Shown: positions 1 to 6,927, numbered from the stretch's first letter. The stretch: DNA of 19,443 bases from an uncultured Bacilli bacterium (GCA_948874605.1 CAQRXS010000010.1:1-19443), one strand, 5' to 3'. The notes: generated from the letters alone by a model not told the origin. Translations and numbers: made by a program.

Positions 1-986
1 CTCATTGTACCATCTTTAATATGTAACTCTGTATCTAACACTTCATTGATACGTTTTGCAGATACTTGTGCTCTTGGAACCATCATGAATATCATTGCAA
101 GCATTAGAAATGACATGATTACTTGCATTGCATAAGATGAGAATACAATCATATCCCCGAATAAAGCTAATTTACTACTTAAAGCAGCATCTCGAATTAA
201 ATAAGCTCCAATTGTATAAATGGCTAGTGTTAAACCATACATTACTAAATACATTACGGGAGATAAAATAGCAAACTTTTTTTGGTTAAATAGTTGTTGA
301 TTGGTTAAAGCATTATTAACATCTTCAAATTTTTCTTCTTGATAAGCTTCTGCATTAAAAGCTCTTACGACACGAATACCTGTTAAATTTTCTCTTGTTA
401 CTCCATTAATTTTATCTGTTAATTTTTGAACAATTTTAAATCTTGGTAAGACAATAATCATAAGAATACCTATTACCGATAATAAAACAACAACAGCAAT
501 TGCAGTTAGCATACTCCATTGCCAACTTTTATTTAATATTTTTGTGATAGCCCAGAATGCTGTTATCGGGGCTTTAATTAGAAGTTGTAAGCCCATTGCA
601 ATTAGCATTTCTACTTGTGTAATATCGTTTGTTGTTCTAGTAATTAAGCTGCTAGTTGAAAACAATTTTACATCTTGAATTGCTAAATCAGTTACTTTAC
701 GAAATAATTTTTTTCTTGTATTTTTGGAAAAAACAGCAGCAATATTTGCAGCAATATAGCCCACGATTATAGAGGATACTAAGCTTCCAAAAGCACATAG
801 TAACATATAGCCACCATTTTTTAAAATATCACTCATTTGACTGCCTTCCGTTTGGACAAGGATTGTTATTTCTGACATATAATCTGGCATTTTTAAATCT
901 AACCAAACTTGACCTACTATAAAAGCAATGACGATGAGAACCAGACACCATTCTTTTTTTCCTAAATTTTTAAATAATTTAAACAT
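1..986 (-). CDS. ABC exporter, transmembrane domain part (3' end outside window)
   Basis: This is the N-terminal 328 codons of a type I ABC exporter half-transporter, open at the left edge, so its ATP-binding domain (Walker A, signature, Walker B) is not seen. The visible part has the expected six-helix layout: a first helix near residues 12-30, a second around 60-80, then paired hydrophobic segments near 140-185 and 250-300. The coupling-helix region 'NDITQVEMLI' and the segment 'TGIRVVRAFNAE' are typical of the BmrA/YheI/LmrA-like family. ATG at 986 is preceded by AAGGAG. It starts 3 bases after the MarR stop, so the two genes form one operon. In Bacillota such MarR-ABC pairs usually handle drugs or peptides, and a second half-transporter often follows. 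The substrate cannot be inferred from this sequence. Confidence 0.9.
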   Translation of the reverse strand, partial: MFKLFKNLGKKEWCLVLIVIAFIVGQVWLDLKMPDYMSEITILVQTEGSQMSDILKNGGYMLLCAFGSLVSSIIVGYIAANIAAVFSKNTRKKLFRKVTDLAIQDVKLFSTSSLITRTTNDITQVEMLIAMGLQLLIKAPITAFWAITKILNKSWQWSMLTAIAVVVLLSVIGILMIIVLPRFKIVQKLTDKINGVTRENLTGIRVVRAFNAEAYQEEKFEDVNNALTNQQLFNQKKFAILSPVMYLVMYGLTLAIYTIGAYLIRDAALSSKLALFGDMIVFSSYAMQVIMSFLMLAMIFMMVPRAQVSAKRINEVLDTELHIKDGTM

Positions 987-989
987 TGT

Positions 990-1463
990 TTAAAACTCCT
1001 TCCTTTTTTTTGTAGCATTTTCAATGTTGTTTTGCATACACTTAAGCACTTTTAAAAACGTTTCAAGCGAATACTCAGATATTCCTTTCGTTATTAAAGC
1101 TCCTAATTTTTCAAATTCATTTCTTTTTTCCATATATGCTTTTTTGGCATTGTCATTGATAACTATTTTTTTGATTCTTGCATCATTTTGAATAGAAATA
1201 CGATCAATTAAATGATTTTTTTCCATAGTTTTTAACACGCCTGAAACTGTCGCTCTTCTAAGGGACAATACTTCTTCTAAGTCTCTTTGTAAGATTTCTT
1301 TGTCATCATTTTGAATTAAATAATCTAGAATCTGTAGTTGAGTTGGGCTTAAACATTTGGCTGCTTTAGAGCTTAGTTTTGAAACTTGCATGAAGTATCG
1401 GAATGCGGCTAAATCAAAAGCTTTAATTTGATATAAAACATCATTTTTATTCACAATATTCAC
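990..1463 (-). CDS. MarR-family transcriptional regulator
   Basis: A 157-residue protein of normal MarR length. The segment 'LSPTQLQILDYLIQ' (residues 38-51) opens the winged-helix domain. The recognition-helix region 'LSLRRATVSGVLKTMEKNHL' spans about 66-85, and the wing follows with 'DRISIQNDARIKK'. The flanking helices would form the dimer interface. The start is a GTG at 1463; no in-frame ATG lies close upstream, and the next in-frame ATG (codon 25) would cut off the first dimerisation helix. Its promoter lies just upstream and the ABC exporter gene follows after 3 bases. It probably represses its own operon and is released by a ligand of the pump. The ligand and operator are unknown, and I see no clean palindrome over the promoter. 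Confidence 0.9.
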   Translation of the reverse strand: MNIVNKNDVLYQIKAFDLAAFRYFMQVSKLSSKAAKCLSPTQLQILDYLIQNDDKEILQRDLEEVLSLRRATVSGVLKTMEKNHLIDRISIQNDARIKKIVINDNAKKAYMEKRNEFEKLGALITKGISEYSLETFLKVLKCMQNNIENATKKRKEF

Positions 1464-1488
1464 CCACCATTCTGTCCCTACCTAAAGT

Positions 1489-1517
1489 ATATTATTACAA
1501 GAAAAAATAAATGTCAA
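1489..1517 (-). promoter_or_regulatory. Sigma-A-type promoter of the marR-ABC operon
   Basis: On the minus strand, TTGACA (1517-1512) is followed by a 17-base spacer and TAATAT (1494-1489). The predicted start lies near 1482, about 20 bases before the GTG start of the MarR gene. The -35 is a perfect consensus. Confidence 0.75.
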
Positions 1518-1548
1518 TGACCTTACAAAATCTTCACTTAACTTTCAC

Positions 1549-1576
1549 AAAAGAAAAAAGTTCTTTTTTAGAACTT
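1549..1576 (-). terminator. Rho-independent terminator after the RpiB-like gene
   Basis: On the minus strand the stem AAGTTC/GAACTT has the loop TAAAAAA and is followed by TTTTCTTTT. It begins 2 bases after the stop codon of the isomerase gene. The stem is short (6 bp), but the U-rich tail and position fit. Confidence 0.75.
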
Positions 1577-1578
1577 GA

Positions 1579-2223
1579 TTACTCCCACGCATCTATTATA
1601 TTTTTTAAAAACTCACTAATGGCATCATTTTCAGAATACATAAAGAAATTTTCTTCGAAATAGTCATTATGAATCATATTTTTCAAAAAGTCTTTATCTA
1701 TTTCTTCTAATATTTCTTCCATAGTGTTTTGGGCATATCCCTTTATTTTCTTTAAACATTCACGTTGCTCATCCTGAACATTTTTTCTTTCGGTTGGATA
1801 ACCGCTTGCGAACTCGGTTTCGAAAAGAGAGTTAAAAATGCTTTCTAATTGAAATTCTGCTCCTACACCAAAATACTTGCCAAACGGTATGGAAATAGCA
1901 TTTCCAGCATTGATACGTGCAAATAATTTAGCATCAACTTCATCCGTAATTAGTCCGCAGTAAACATTAGGCATAGCATTAGAAGTAATTAATACACCTT
2001 GTCCTGACGCACAGCCAGTTATGACAAAGTCTACTACTTTACTATTTAATAGAATTCCTGCTAACACCCCAGCACCTACATAATCTATATCAGCTTTTTT
2101 GCCTTCTTCTACTCCATAATTAAAAACTACGTGATGATATTTTGCAGCAACTTTTTCTAGAACTCGAAAGATAAATTCATTTTTCTTTTTCTGACTATTC
2201 TCATTAATTAAGGCAATTCTCAT
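1579..2223 (-). CDS. RpiB/LacA/LacB-family sugar-phosphate isomerase
   Basis: A 214-residue protein of the ribose-5-phosphate isomerase B / galactose-6-phosphate isomerase fold. Visible family features are an N-terminal beta strand ('MRIALINENS'), the glycine-rich loop 'VDFVITGCASGQGVLITSN' whose Cys aligns with the catalytic Cys of E. coli RpiB, and 'ARINAGNAISIPFGKYFGVG', which matches the 'NDANVLALGSRVVG' region. The protein is longer than RpiB (about 150 residues) by an acidic helical C-terminal tail of roughly 55 residues. The His of the usual 'RQHN' motif is not present ('ARINAGN'), so the substrate may not be ribose 5-phosphate. It stands alone with its own promoter and terminator, so context does not name the sugar. 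ATG at 2223 has TAGGA and GGGAAG upstream. Confidence 0.85.
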   Translation of the reverse strand: MRIALINENSQKKKNEFIFRVLEKVAAKYHHVVFNYGVEEGKKADIDYVGAGVLAGILLNSKVVDFVITGCASGQGVLITSNAMPNVYCGLITDEVDAKLFARINAGNAISIPFGKYFGVGAEFQLESIFNSLFETEFASGYPTERKNVQDEQRECLKKIKGYAQNTMEEILEEIDKDFLKNMIHNDYFEENFFMYSENDAISEFLKNIIDAWE

Positions 2224-2249
2224 TCCTACACTTCCCTTTTATCTTCCTA

Positions 2250-2278
2250 AGTTTAGCACAATCTATTTTATTTGACAA
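2250..2278 (-). promoter_or_regulatory. Promoter of the RpiB-like gene
   Basis: TTGTCA (2278-2273), a 17-base spacer and TAAACT (2255-2250) on the minus strand. It lies entirely in the 70-base gap after the GNAT gene, so the isomerase can be transcribed independently. Confidence 0.65.
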
Positions 2279-2293
2279 TATGGAACTCTAAAA

Positions 2294-2860
2294 TTACTTT
2301 TTTAATGTTTTAACACAAGAATTGTTATACATTTCTTTGGTAATTAAAAACTGATTGGTCGTGATTGCTCTATCAAATACAAATTCTTTTTTCTCTAAGT
2401 TTGTTTTAATAAATCCTGCTTTTTCAAAAGATTTTATTGCACCGATTCTATCATTAGGAATTATATCTGATAATTCATTTATATTGTTTTTCTCAAAAGC
2501 AATTTTTTCTAGTTCTAAAAGTGCTTTATAAGAATAGCCTTTTCCTCTGTATTTATGCTGAATTACAATTCCCATACTATGGATAGTTCCATCTAAATAA
2601 TAATAGATTTCCCCAATTGGTTCTTCGATATCAGAATCATAAATATAGGCAAAATATTTATCTGGTTCTTTATTCATCCAATTCTTATACCATGACAACA
2701 TTTCCTCGTTTGTCTTATAAATTGTTCCAGTATTTTTGTCATATCCCTTTAAATCAATATCATAGCCAGCATTATATTTCATCGTTTGGACGTCTTGCAG
2801 CCACTTTTGACAAAAAATTAATTCTTCTTTTGTTGGCACTTTCAAATATATTGAACTCAT
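2294..2860 (-). CDS. GNAT-family N-acetyltransferase
   Basis: A 188-residue protein of the GNAT acetyl-CoA-dependent acyltransferase superfamily. The acetyl-CoA pyrophosphate-binding motif A is seen as 'MGIVIQHKYRGKGYSYKALL' (about residues 96-115), with R105-G-K-G108 matching the Q/R-x-x-G-x-G/A consensus. The following 'DRIGAIKSFEKAGFIKTN' is the usual motif B region (N-x-x-A/S-x-x-x-y-e-k-x-G-F). It resembles the RimJ/RimL or Acetyltransf_3-like subgroup; the acceptor is unknown. ATG at 2860 is preceded by AGGAAGGA. It is the third gene of a run with the zeta-like kinase and the D-2-hydroxyacid dehydrogenase, starting 26 bases after the latter's stop. No clear hairpin follows its stop. Confidence 0.88.
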   Translation of the reverse strand: MSSIYLKVPTKEELIFCQKWLQDVQTMKYNAGYDIDLKGYDKNTGTIYKTNEEMLSWYKNWMNKEPDKYFAYIYDSDIEEPIGEIYYYLDGTIHSMGIVIQHKYRGKGYSYKALLELEKIAFEKNNINELSDIIPNDRIGAIKSFEKAGFIKTNLEKKEFVFDRAITTNQFLITKEMYNNSCVKTLKK

Positions 2861-2886
2861 TTTAATTCCTTCCTTTATTTACCTAG

Positions 2887-3813
2887 TTAGCATTTTTCTA
2901 CAATTTTACTTACAAGTTCTACATCCATCCTTTCTATAGCTTGCTTCGATACTCCTGCTATATGAGGTGTTACGATTACATTTTTTCTAAATTTAGAAAA
3001 CAGTTCTTCATAATTTTCTAAATCAATATCTAATCCTACATAAAAGGTATTGTGTTCCTCTGCTTTTTTTATTAAAGCTTTTGTATCTACAATATCTACT
3101 CTAGAAGTATTGATAAATGTAGCTGTAGATTGTATTAATTTTATTTTTTCTTTGGATATTAAATTCCTTGTTTCCTCTGTTAGGGGAATACTTACATTTA
3201 TTATATCACTTTTCTTTAATATTTCATCTAATGATACAAAGCTAACTCCTAGATTAATTAAATCTTGATGACTTGTAGGATTTTTGGTAAAACAAGATAT
3301 TTGCATATGAAATACTTTAGCAATTTTTATTACTTCTTTAGAAATATTCCCAGCGCCTATTAATCCCAATTTTTTACCACTAATATCTTCCGCTCTTACT
3401 TGTATATTCTTCTTATGCCCTTTTTTCTCCAGTACTAAATTATTTGCTTCTGTTATCCTTTTATTTAACGAAAGAATTAATGAAAAAATATGTTCAGCTA
3501 CTGAAATCGTATTTGCCATATTTATGTTTAATACGGTAATCAGTTTTGATTTTTTTACTTCCTCATCAATATGGTCTGTACCAATGGATAACGTAGCTAT
3601 TATTTTTGGAGATGTTATAGACTTAAGAATTTCTTTTTTGATTTTCGTTTGGACACCAATAATTAAAATGTCATATTTCTGTAGTAGCGACATTACTTCG
3701 TTCGAGTTTGGAGTTTTCTCTGAATTTCTAATTACCACTGAAATATTATTTTCCTTTAACATTTTTATTGCATCTATATTTAAATCATCAATAACGGAAT
3801 ATGCATTTTTCAT
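2887..3813 (-). CDS. D-2-hydroxyacid dehydrogenase family protein
   Basis: An NAD(P)-dependent dehydrogenase of the D-isomer-specific 2-hydroxyacid family, 308 residues from the ATG at 3813. It shows the family's split catalytic domain and central Rossmann domain: 'GLIGAGNIS' (about residues 140-148) is the GxGxxG dinucleotide loop. The catalytic triad is recognisable as Arg in 'NTSRVDIVD' (about 228), Glu in 'DIDLENYE' (about 256) and His in 'TPHIAG' (about 274). The usual 'NxxRGxxVD' glycine is replaced by Val. An in-frame ATG at 3831 would add six residues and overlap the previous gene by 14 bases. I prefer 3813 because GGGAGCGAG lies just upstream and homologues usually begin close to the first beta strand. 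The substrate is unknown. The gene starts 4 bases after the zeta-like kinase stop, implying coupled expression. Confidence 0.88.
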   Translation of the reverse strand: MKNAYSVIDDLNIDAIKMLKENNISVVIRNSEKTPNSNEVMSLLQKYDILIIGVQTKIKKEILKSITSPKIIATLSIGTDHIDEEVKKSKLITVLNINMANTISVAEHIFSLILSLNKRITEANNLVLEKKGHKKNIQVRAEDISGKKLGLIGAGNISKEVIKIAKVFHMQISCFTKNPTSHQDLINLGVSFVSLDEILKKSDIINVSIPLTEETRNLISKEKIKLIQSTATFINTSRVDIVDTKALIKKAEEHNTFYVGLDIDLENYEELFSKFRKNVIVTPHIAGVSKQAIERMDVELVSKIVEKC

Positions 3814-3817
3814 AATA

Positions 3818-4660
3818 CTACTCGCTCCCATTCTTATTTACTAGTTTTAGATATAAATTTTCTACTTTTTTTAACTCTTCCCACTCTTTTCTAGACACAT
3901 TTCTATTTGTCATGTTGCTTTTTATTTTTCCTATTCTTTGATTATAACTTAATATGCTTTTCATGTTACTTTTTTCTCTTAAATGATTTAATAAATCTAA
4001 AGAGTTTTCACTTACAGGAATAACTTGAAATCGATTATTTTCACTTACTACATAACATACTTTAACATTCATTGATAAGCAGTTTAAAATAAAATTTGGT
4101 AACAATTGATAGCACTTATTATGTGAGTCTATATTAGAAAGTTTTGCATATCTACTAACCAATCGTTCTTCTTCATATCTTTCTCTAGTTCTAAGTAGAC
4201 TTGATAAATCGCCTTCCACTATAATATTTACTTCTATCTCGCAATTTTGGCTTTTGGTTTTTATTACATCTATTAAAAATAAATCCACTGGAGCTTTTTC
4301 TCTTAATACAGAATATCCACTTTCTATAGCATAATGAAATAATTCATCTCCCCATAAATGAGCATCAAAATTTGTAAGTTTTGAGTAGTTGGTTGGATAT
4401 TTTAATAATATTTCTTCTGAGTACTTATTTAGATGGCGATACTCATCAGAATTTATTATTATAAAATTTGAGAAGTCAGAATTTTGAATAAATGTTGTTT
4501 TGCCAGACCCAGGTTGACCTACAACAAATAAGATAGTTGGACGTGAAGCAATTTTCTTTCCTTTAAAAAGACTCTTTTTTAGATTTTCTAATACTTTGAT
4601 ATGTTCAGCTTTAGATAATTTATAATTTTGAATTAATTTTTCTAAACTAGCATTTTCCAT
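3818..4660 (-). CDS. Zeta-toxin-like P-loop kinase
   Basis: A 280-residue P-loop NTPase resembling zeta/PezT toxins, which phosphorylate UDP-N-acetylglucosamine at the expense of ATP or GTP. Walker A is 'GQPGSGKT' (48-55). 'NSDEYR' (70-75) matches the 'DGDSFR'-type motif with the catalytic-base Asp (D72). 'GYSVLREKA' (115-123) corresponds to the 'GYnlliEG' region whose Glu contacts the sugar nucleotide. 'RERYEEERLVSRYA' (159-172) supplies the Arg residues expected near the phosphates. About 60 helical residues follow the kinase core. No epsilon/PezA antitoxin is visible: upstream there is only a terminator and tRNA-Glu. It is first in a run with a D-2-hydroxyacid dehydrogenase and a GNAT enzyme. 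It may be a housekeeping or defence-related small-molecule kinase rather than a toxin. The ATG at 4660 has AGGAG upstream. Confidence 0.82.
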   Translation of the reverse strand: MENASLEKLIQNYKLSKAEHIKVLENLKKSLFKGKKIASRPTILFVVGQPGSGKTTFIQNSDFSNFIIINSDEYRHLNKYSEEILLKYPTNYSKLTNFDAHLWGDELFHYAIESGYSVLREKAPVDLFLIDVIKTKSQNCEIEVNIIVEGDLSSLLRTRERYEEERLVSRYAKLSNIDSHNKCYQLLPNFILNCLSMNVKVCYVVSENNRFQVIPVSENSLDLLNHLREKSNMKSILSYNQRIGKIKSNMTNRNVSRKEWEELKKVENLYLKLVNKNGSE

Positions 4661-4688
4661 TTTTTTCTCCTATTAAATTTTTTTCTTT

Positions 4689-4716
4689 ATATTAATATAA
4701 AAACTAGGTATTACAA
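4689..4716 (-). promoter_or_regulatory. Possible promoter of the zeta-like kinase operon
   Basis: TTGTAA (4716-4711), a 16-base spacer and TAATAT (4694-4689) on the minus strand, about 29 bases before the ATG. The -35 overlaps the loop of the tRNA terminator, so read-through from the tRNA unit is an alternative source of transcription. Confidence 0.4.
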
Positions 4717-4722
4717 CCTAGT
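4696..4722 (-). terminator. Rho-independent terminator after tRNA-Glu
   Basis: On the minus strand the stem ACTAGGT/ACCTAGT has the loop TGTAAT and is followed by TTTTAT. It lies 11 bases after the encoded CCA of the tRNA and before the zeta-like kinase gene. Confidence 0.8.
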
Positions 4723-4733
4723 AATTCTTAAAA

Positions 4734-4810
4734 TGGTGATCCGTACGAGGTTCGAACTCGTGAATGTAACCTTGAGAGGGTTATGTGTTAAGCCACTTCA
4801 CCAACGGACC
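4734..4810 (-). tRNA. tRNA-Glu (anticodon CTC), CCA encoded
   Basis: A complete cloverleaf of 74 nt plus genome-encoded CCA (4736-4734). The acceptor stem is GGTCCGT with ACGGATC (one G-T pair) and discriminator A. The D arm is GTG/CAC and holds the GG pair in its loop. The anticodon stem is TAACC/GGTTA with loop CTCTCAA, giving anticodon CTC, which reads GAG. The variable region is CATTC. The T arm is ACGAG/CTCGT with loop TTCGAAC. It has its own promoter and terminator and is not part of a tRNA cluster in this window. Confidence 0.95.
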
Positions 4811-4839
4811 AAAAAGAAAAATGTCATTTTTAAGACATT
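4811..4839 (-). terminator. Terminator between the lipoprotein gene and tRNA-Glu
   Basis: On the minus strand AATGTC/GACATT pair around the loop TTAAAAAT and run into TTTCTTTTT. It would stop transcription arriving from the lipoprotein gene just before the tRNA 5' end at 4810. It overlaps the predicted tRNA transcription start. Confidence 0.65.
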
Positions 4840-4842
4840 CTT

Positions 4843-4871
4843 ATCTTACCATAAAGCTTTTTCTCTTACAA
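4843..4871 (-). promoter_or_regulatory. Promoter of tRNA-Glu
   Basis: TTGTAA (4871-4866), a 17-base spacer and TAAGAT (4848-4843) on the minus strand. The predicted start near 4836 falls inside the hairpin of the upstream terminator, leaving a 5' leader of about 26 nt to be removed by RNase P. The stretch 4872-5027, up to the lipoprotein stop, holds nothing else I can support. Confidence 0.6.
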
Positions 4872-5027
4872 TAGTTTTTCCTCAAAAATATTACTTTATA
4901 ATCCAACTATAAGGCTATCATAAGATGCCATACCAAAATTCCATCAAAATAATTTTCTATTTTAATATTGTGTATAAAATTATTTAAACAGTCTATTTTT
5001 TGGCTTAATTCAAAATTATCATCTTTT

Positions 5028-5579
5028 TTAACGTATAGATACAATTGAACATTTCCAGTTTGCGCTTTCTGAAAAAGTAGCGCGTAGGGTTTGACCATCT
5101 TTGTTTATCCAAGAATACATTTTTGAAGTTTTAGAATATGATTCTAAGTTTCCTTCTATTCCTTCTAATTTTTCAACCATCTCTTTATAGGTATAATTTT
5201 TTTCTTTGATATGATTTGCTATATCGTAACATAAAGAAAATTTTAAATCTGCATTTTTTAGTTTTTCTTTTTCATATGTTGCATCAATAGTACCAAAACC
5301 ATTTTTAAATTCTACGGTTATTTTTGTTTTTGATGTCAGTTGCCAAATATATGTATCATTCTCTTCTTGCTTCTCTCCTTCAAAACCAATAATTTGATTC
5401 ATTTCTTCTATTTTCATTTCTGGATTTAGTAATTTCATACATTCAGCGACTTCACAGTTTCCTTTGGACTTTTCCTCTTTTTTCTCGTCTTCTAATGGAG
5501 TATTTTCCTCTTTCGTACAACCTGTAACGCTTATTAAAAATAAGGCACAAATAAATAACATTAATAATTTTATTTTCAT
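5028..5579 (-). CDS. Small lipoprotein with two BLIP/SmpA-like repeats
   Basis: A 183-residue exported protein. The signal peptide 'MKIKLLMLFICALFLISVTG' ends in a lipobox (SVTGC) with Cys21 as the lipidation site, so it should be anchored to the outer face of the membrane. A short charged linker is followed by two similar alpha/beta units, 'MKIEEMNQIIGFEGE...TYIWQL...ITVEFKNG' and 'YTYKEMVEKLEGIEG...MYSWIN...LRATFSES'. This pattern is that of BLIP/SmpA(BamE)/DUF3862-type folds. An in-frame TTG at 5603 and an ATG at 5585 exist. I chose the ATG at 5579 because AGAGG lies 6 bases upstream, and because the predicted transcript begins near 5597, downstream of the TTG. The function is unknown; some relatives bind or inhibit other envelope proteins. 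It is monocistronic. Confidence 0.82.
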   Translation of the reverse strand: MKIKLLMLFICALFLISVTGCTKEENTPLEDEKKEEKSKGNCEVAECMKLLNPEMKIEEMNQIIGFEGEKQEENDTYIWQLTSKTKITVEFKNGFGTIDATYEKEKLKNADLKFSLCYDIANHIKEKNYTYKEMVEKLEGIEGNLESYSKTSKMYSWINKDGQTLRATFSESANWKCSIVSIR

Positions 5580-5603
5580 TTTCATCCTCTTCTCAATAAC
5601 CAA

Positions 5604-5612
5604 ATTATATCA
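5604..5612 (-). promoter_or_regulatory. Extended -10 promoter of the lipoprotein gene
   Basis: TGATATAAT on the minus strand is a perfect extended -10 (TGnTATAAT). The -35 is weak (near TAGAAA). The predicted start is about 5597, giving a leader of about 18 nt before the ATG at 5579. Confidence 0.65.
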
Positions 5613-5652
5613 AATATCAATAAACTTTTCTACTGATATTACGAAATACTTT

Positions 5653-5684
5653 TTAAAAGACCTGTAATTTTATTTAATTACAGG
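5653..5684 (-). terminator. Rho-independent terminator after thyX
   Basis: A perfect 9-bp stem, CCTGTAATT/AATTACAGG, with loop AAATAA, followed on the minus strand by TCTTTT. It starts 11 bases after the thyX stop codon. Confidence 0.85.
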
Positions 5685-5695
5685 CAATCAAAGTA

Positions 5696-6883
5696 TTATA
5701 TTTTTCTAGATAAATTTATTCCATCTTTAAATCCACATGGATTTGCACACTTATACCCAGATAGGCATCTTGCTCCTACTTCGTAGATTTCTAACTCTTT
5801 TAATATTTTCTTATCACGTGGGTCTGTAGATTCTCTTAAAGCTTTTGTGTATTTTAATAAAGTTTGATAATTTTGCATGCATGTTTCTAGTTGTGCACAA
5901 GAGCAAAGTCTTTCTTGCAATTTTAAAATAAAATCTTCATATTTACCAGTTTCATTTACATACACTAGCATTCCTTGTGGATATAAATCAGCAACAGAAG
6001 CTATGTCATTAAACCATTCTCTTGTTAAAATGGCATCATCTTCAAGCTTTGGCGGTAGATAAAACAAAGGACTTTCTGGAATAGAAATATTTAAATCTAA
6101 TGTTCTATGTCTTTGCTCCTGAGCTACTTGAGAGAGACTAGCATAATAATTCGTACTATAGCTTCTTTTAAAGAATTCTTCATAATCATTATCTTTTACA
6201 ATAAGTGAAAACTCTCTTTTTCTATAATCTTCGATTCCATAAGATAAATCAATAATACCAGTATTTTTTAATAAATCTCTAAGTTCTTGAATGCTTGGTT
6301 TTAATATTTCAATAATAGGAAGATTTTGTTCATTTTGTCCCAATTTATTTAAAAAGTGATAAAGATAGTTCCACTGTCTATAAGATGTTGTGTATTCCAT
6401 TTTTGTAGGTGTCATAACGGATATCATGTAACGAGCATTTTCCATTGCTAATTTATGGATTTTACTATCTGACAAAAATTTTTCATTTGGATAATCACTT
6501 TTTATTTTTCGTTCAAAGATGCCAATCCATTTTTCATACAATAAAAGCTCTCTTTCACTAGGAAACATTTTTGTATAACGTGCTGATTTTTCACTAGTAT
6601 TGTACTCGTGTTCATTATTTAAGTACATCGCTAAAAGTTTGGGAATACCAGTAATATACAAAGTAATATGGCCATGCCCAAAGACACTTCCATGATTATT
6701 TTCTTTATTTGCCAAAATACGATCTTGAGTTTTTTCAGCTGGTTCTAAAATGATTTCTTTCCAATCTCTTTGTGTATAGCAAATATTCGCCGAATGTCCG
6801 CCTTGTAAATCAAGCATTTCGCGAGTTGTATTTTGAATGGTTTCTTGATCTGTTGTAGTAATTCCAGTTATGTCTACTGTCAT
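5696..6883 (-). CDS. thyX: Flavin-dependent thymidylate synthase, tandem-domain form
   Basis: ThyX makes dTMP from dUMP using FAD, NADPH and methylene-tetrahydrofolate. This 395-residue protein is about 1.7 times the usual 220-250 and reads as two ThyX units. The N-terminal half has 'HGSVFGHGHITLYITGIPKLL' (64-84), 'SEKSARYTKM' (97-106, the SxRY region) and 'SYRQWNYLYHFLNKL' (167-181, the NLRSLLHFL-like helix). The C-terminal half has 'SQVAQEQRHRT' (251-261) with the signature RHR, then 'KLQERLCSCAQLE' (321-333, like 'LRxCxxAQWE'). It ends with the Cys cluster C373, C379, C383 known from long ThyX proteins. Where RHR is expected in the first half the sequence is N-E-H, and no SxRY follows RHR in the second. 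AGAAGGA precedes the ATG at 6883. It is transcribed alone. Annotation as ThyX is firm; catalytic competence is inferred. Confidence 0.88.
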   Translation of the reverse strand: MTVDITGITTTDQETIQNTTREMLDLQGGHSANICYTQRDWKEIILEPAEKTQDRILANKENNHGSVFGHGHITLYITGIPKLLAMYLNNEHEYNTSEKSARYTKMFPSERELLLYEKWIGIFERKIKSDYPNEKFLSDSKIHKLAMENARYMISVMTPTKMEYTTSYRQWNYLYHFLNKLGQNEQNLPIIEILKPSIQELRDLLKNTGIIDLSYGIEDYRKREFSLIVKDNDYEEFFKRSYSTNYYASLSQVAQEQRHRTLDLNISIPESPLFYLPPKLEDDAILTREWFNDIASVADLYPQGMLVYVNETGKYEDFILKLQERLCSCAQLETCMQNYQTLLKYTKALRESTDPRDKKILKELEIYEVGARCLSGYKCANPCGFKDGINLSRKI

Positions 6884-6927
6884 AATTTTCCTTCTTTCTA
6901 TGTTGCCCCATTTTATCTCTTACATTT

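Noticed and set aside
2290..4810. A genomic island inserted at the 3' end of tRNA-Glu.
   Set aside because: The position is suggestive, but I see no integrase and no repeat of the tRNA 3' end downstream in this window.
4660..4811. An epsilon/PezA-type antitoxin upstream of the zeta-like kinase.
   Set aside because: The space before the kinase is filled by a terminator and tRNA-Glu; no open frame of antitoxin size is present on either side.
4907..5098. A 63-codon minus-strand frame overlapping the end of the lipoprotein gene.
   Set aside because: It has no ribosome site of its own, starts inside the last repeat of the lipoprotein in another frame, and looks like no known fold. The lipoprotein domain ends naturally before it.
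5580..5603. TTG (5603) or ATG (5585) as the lipoprotein start.
   Set aside because: The TTG lies upstream of the predicted transcription start and the ATG at 5585 has its ribosome site too close. The ATG at 5579 has correct spacing and gives a normal signal peptide.
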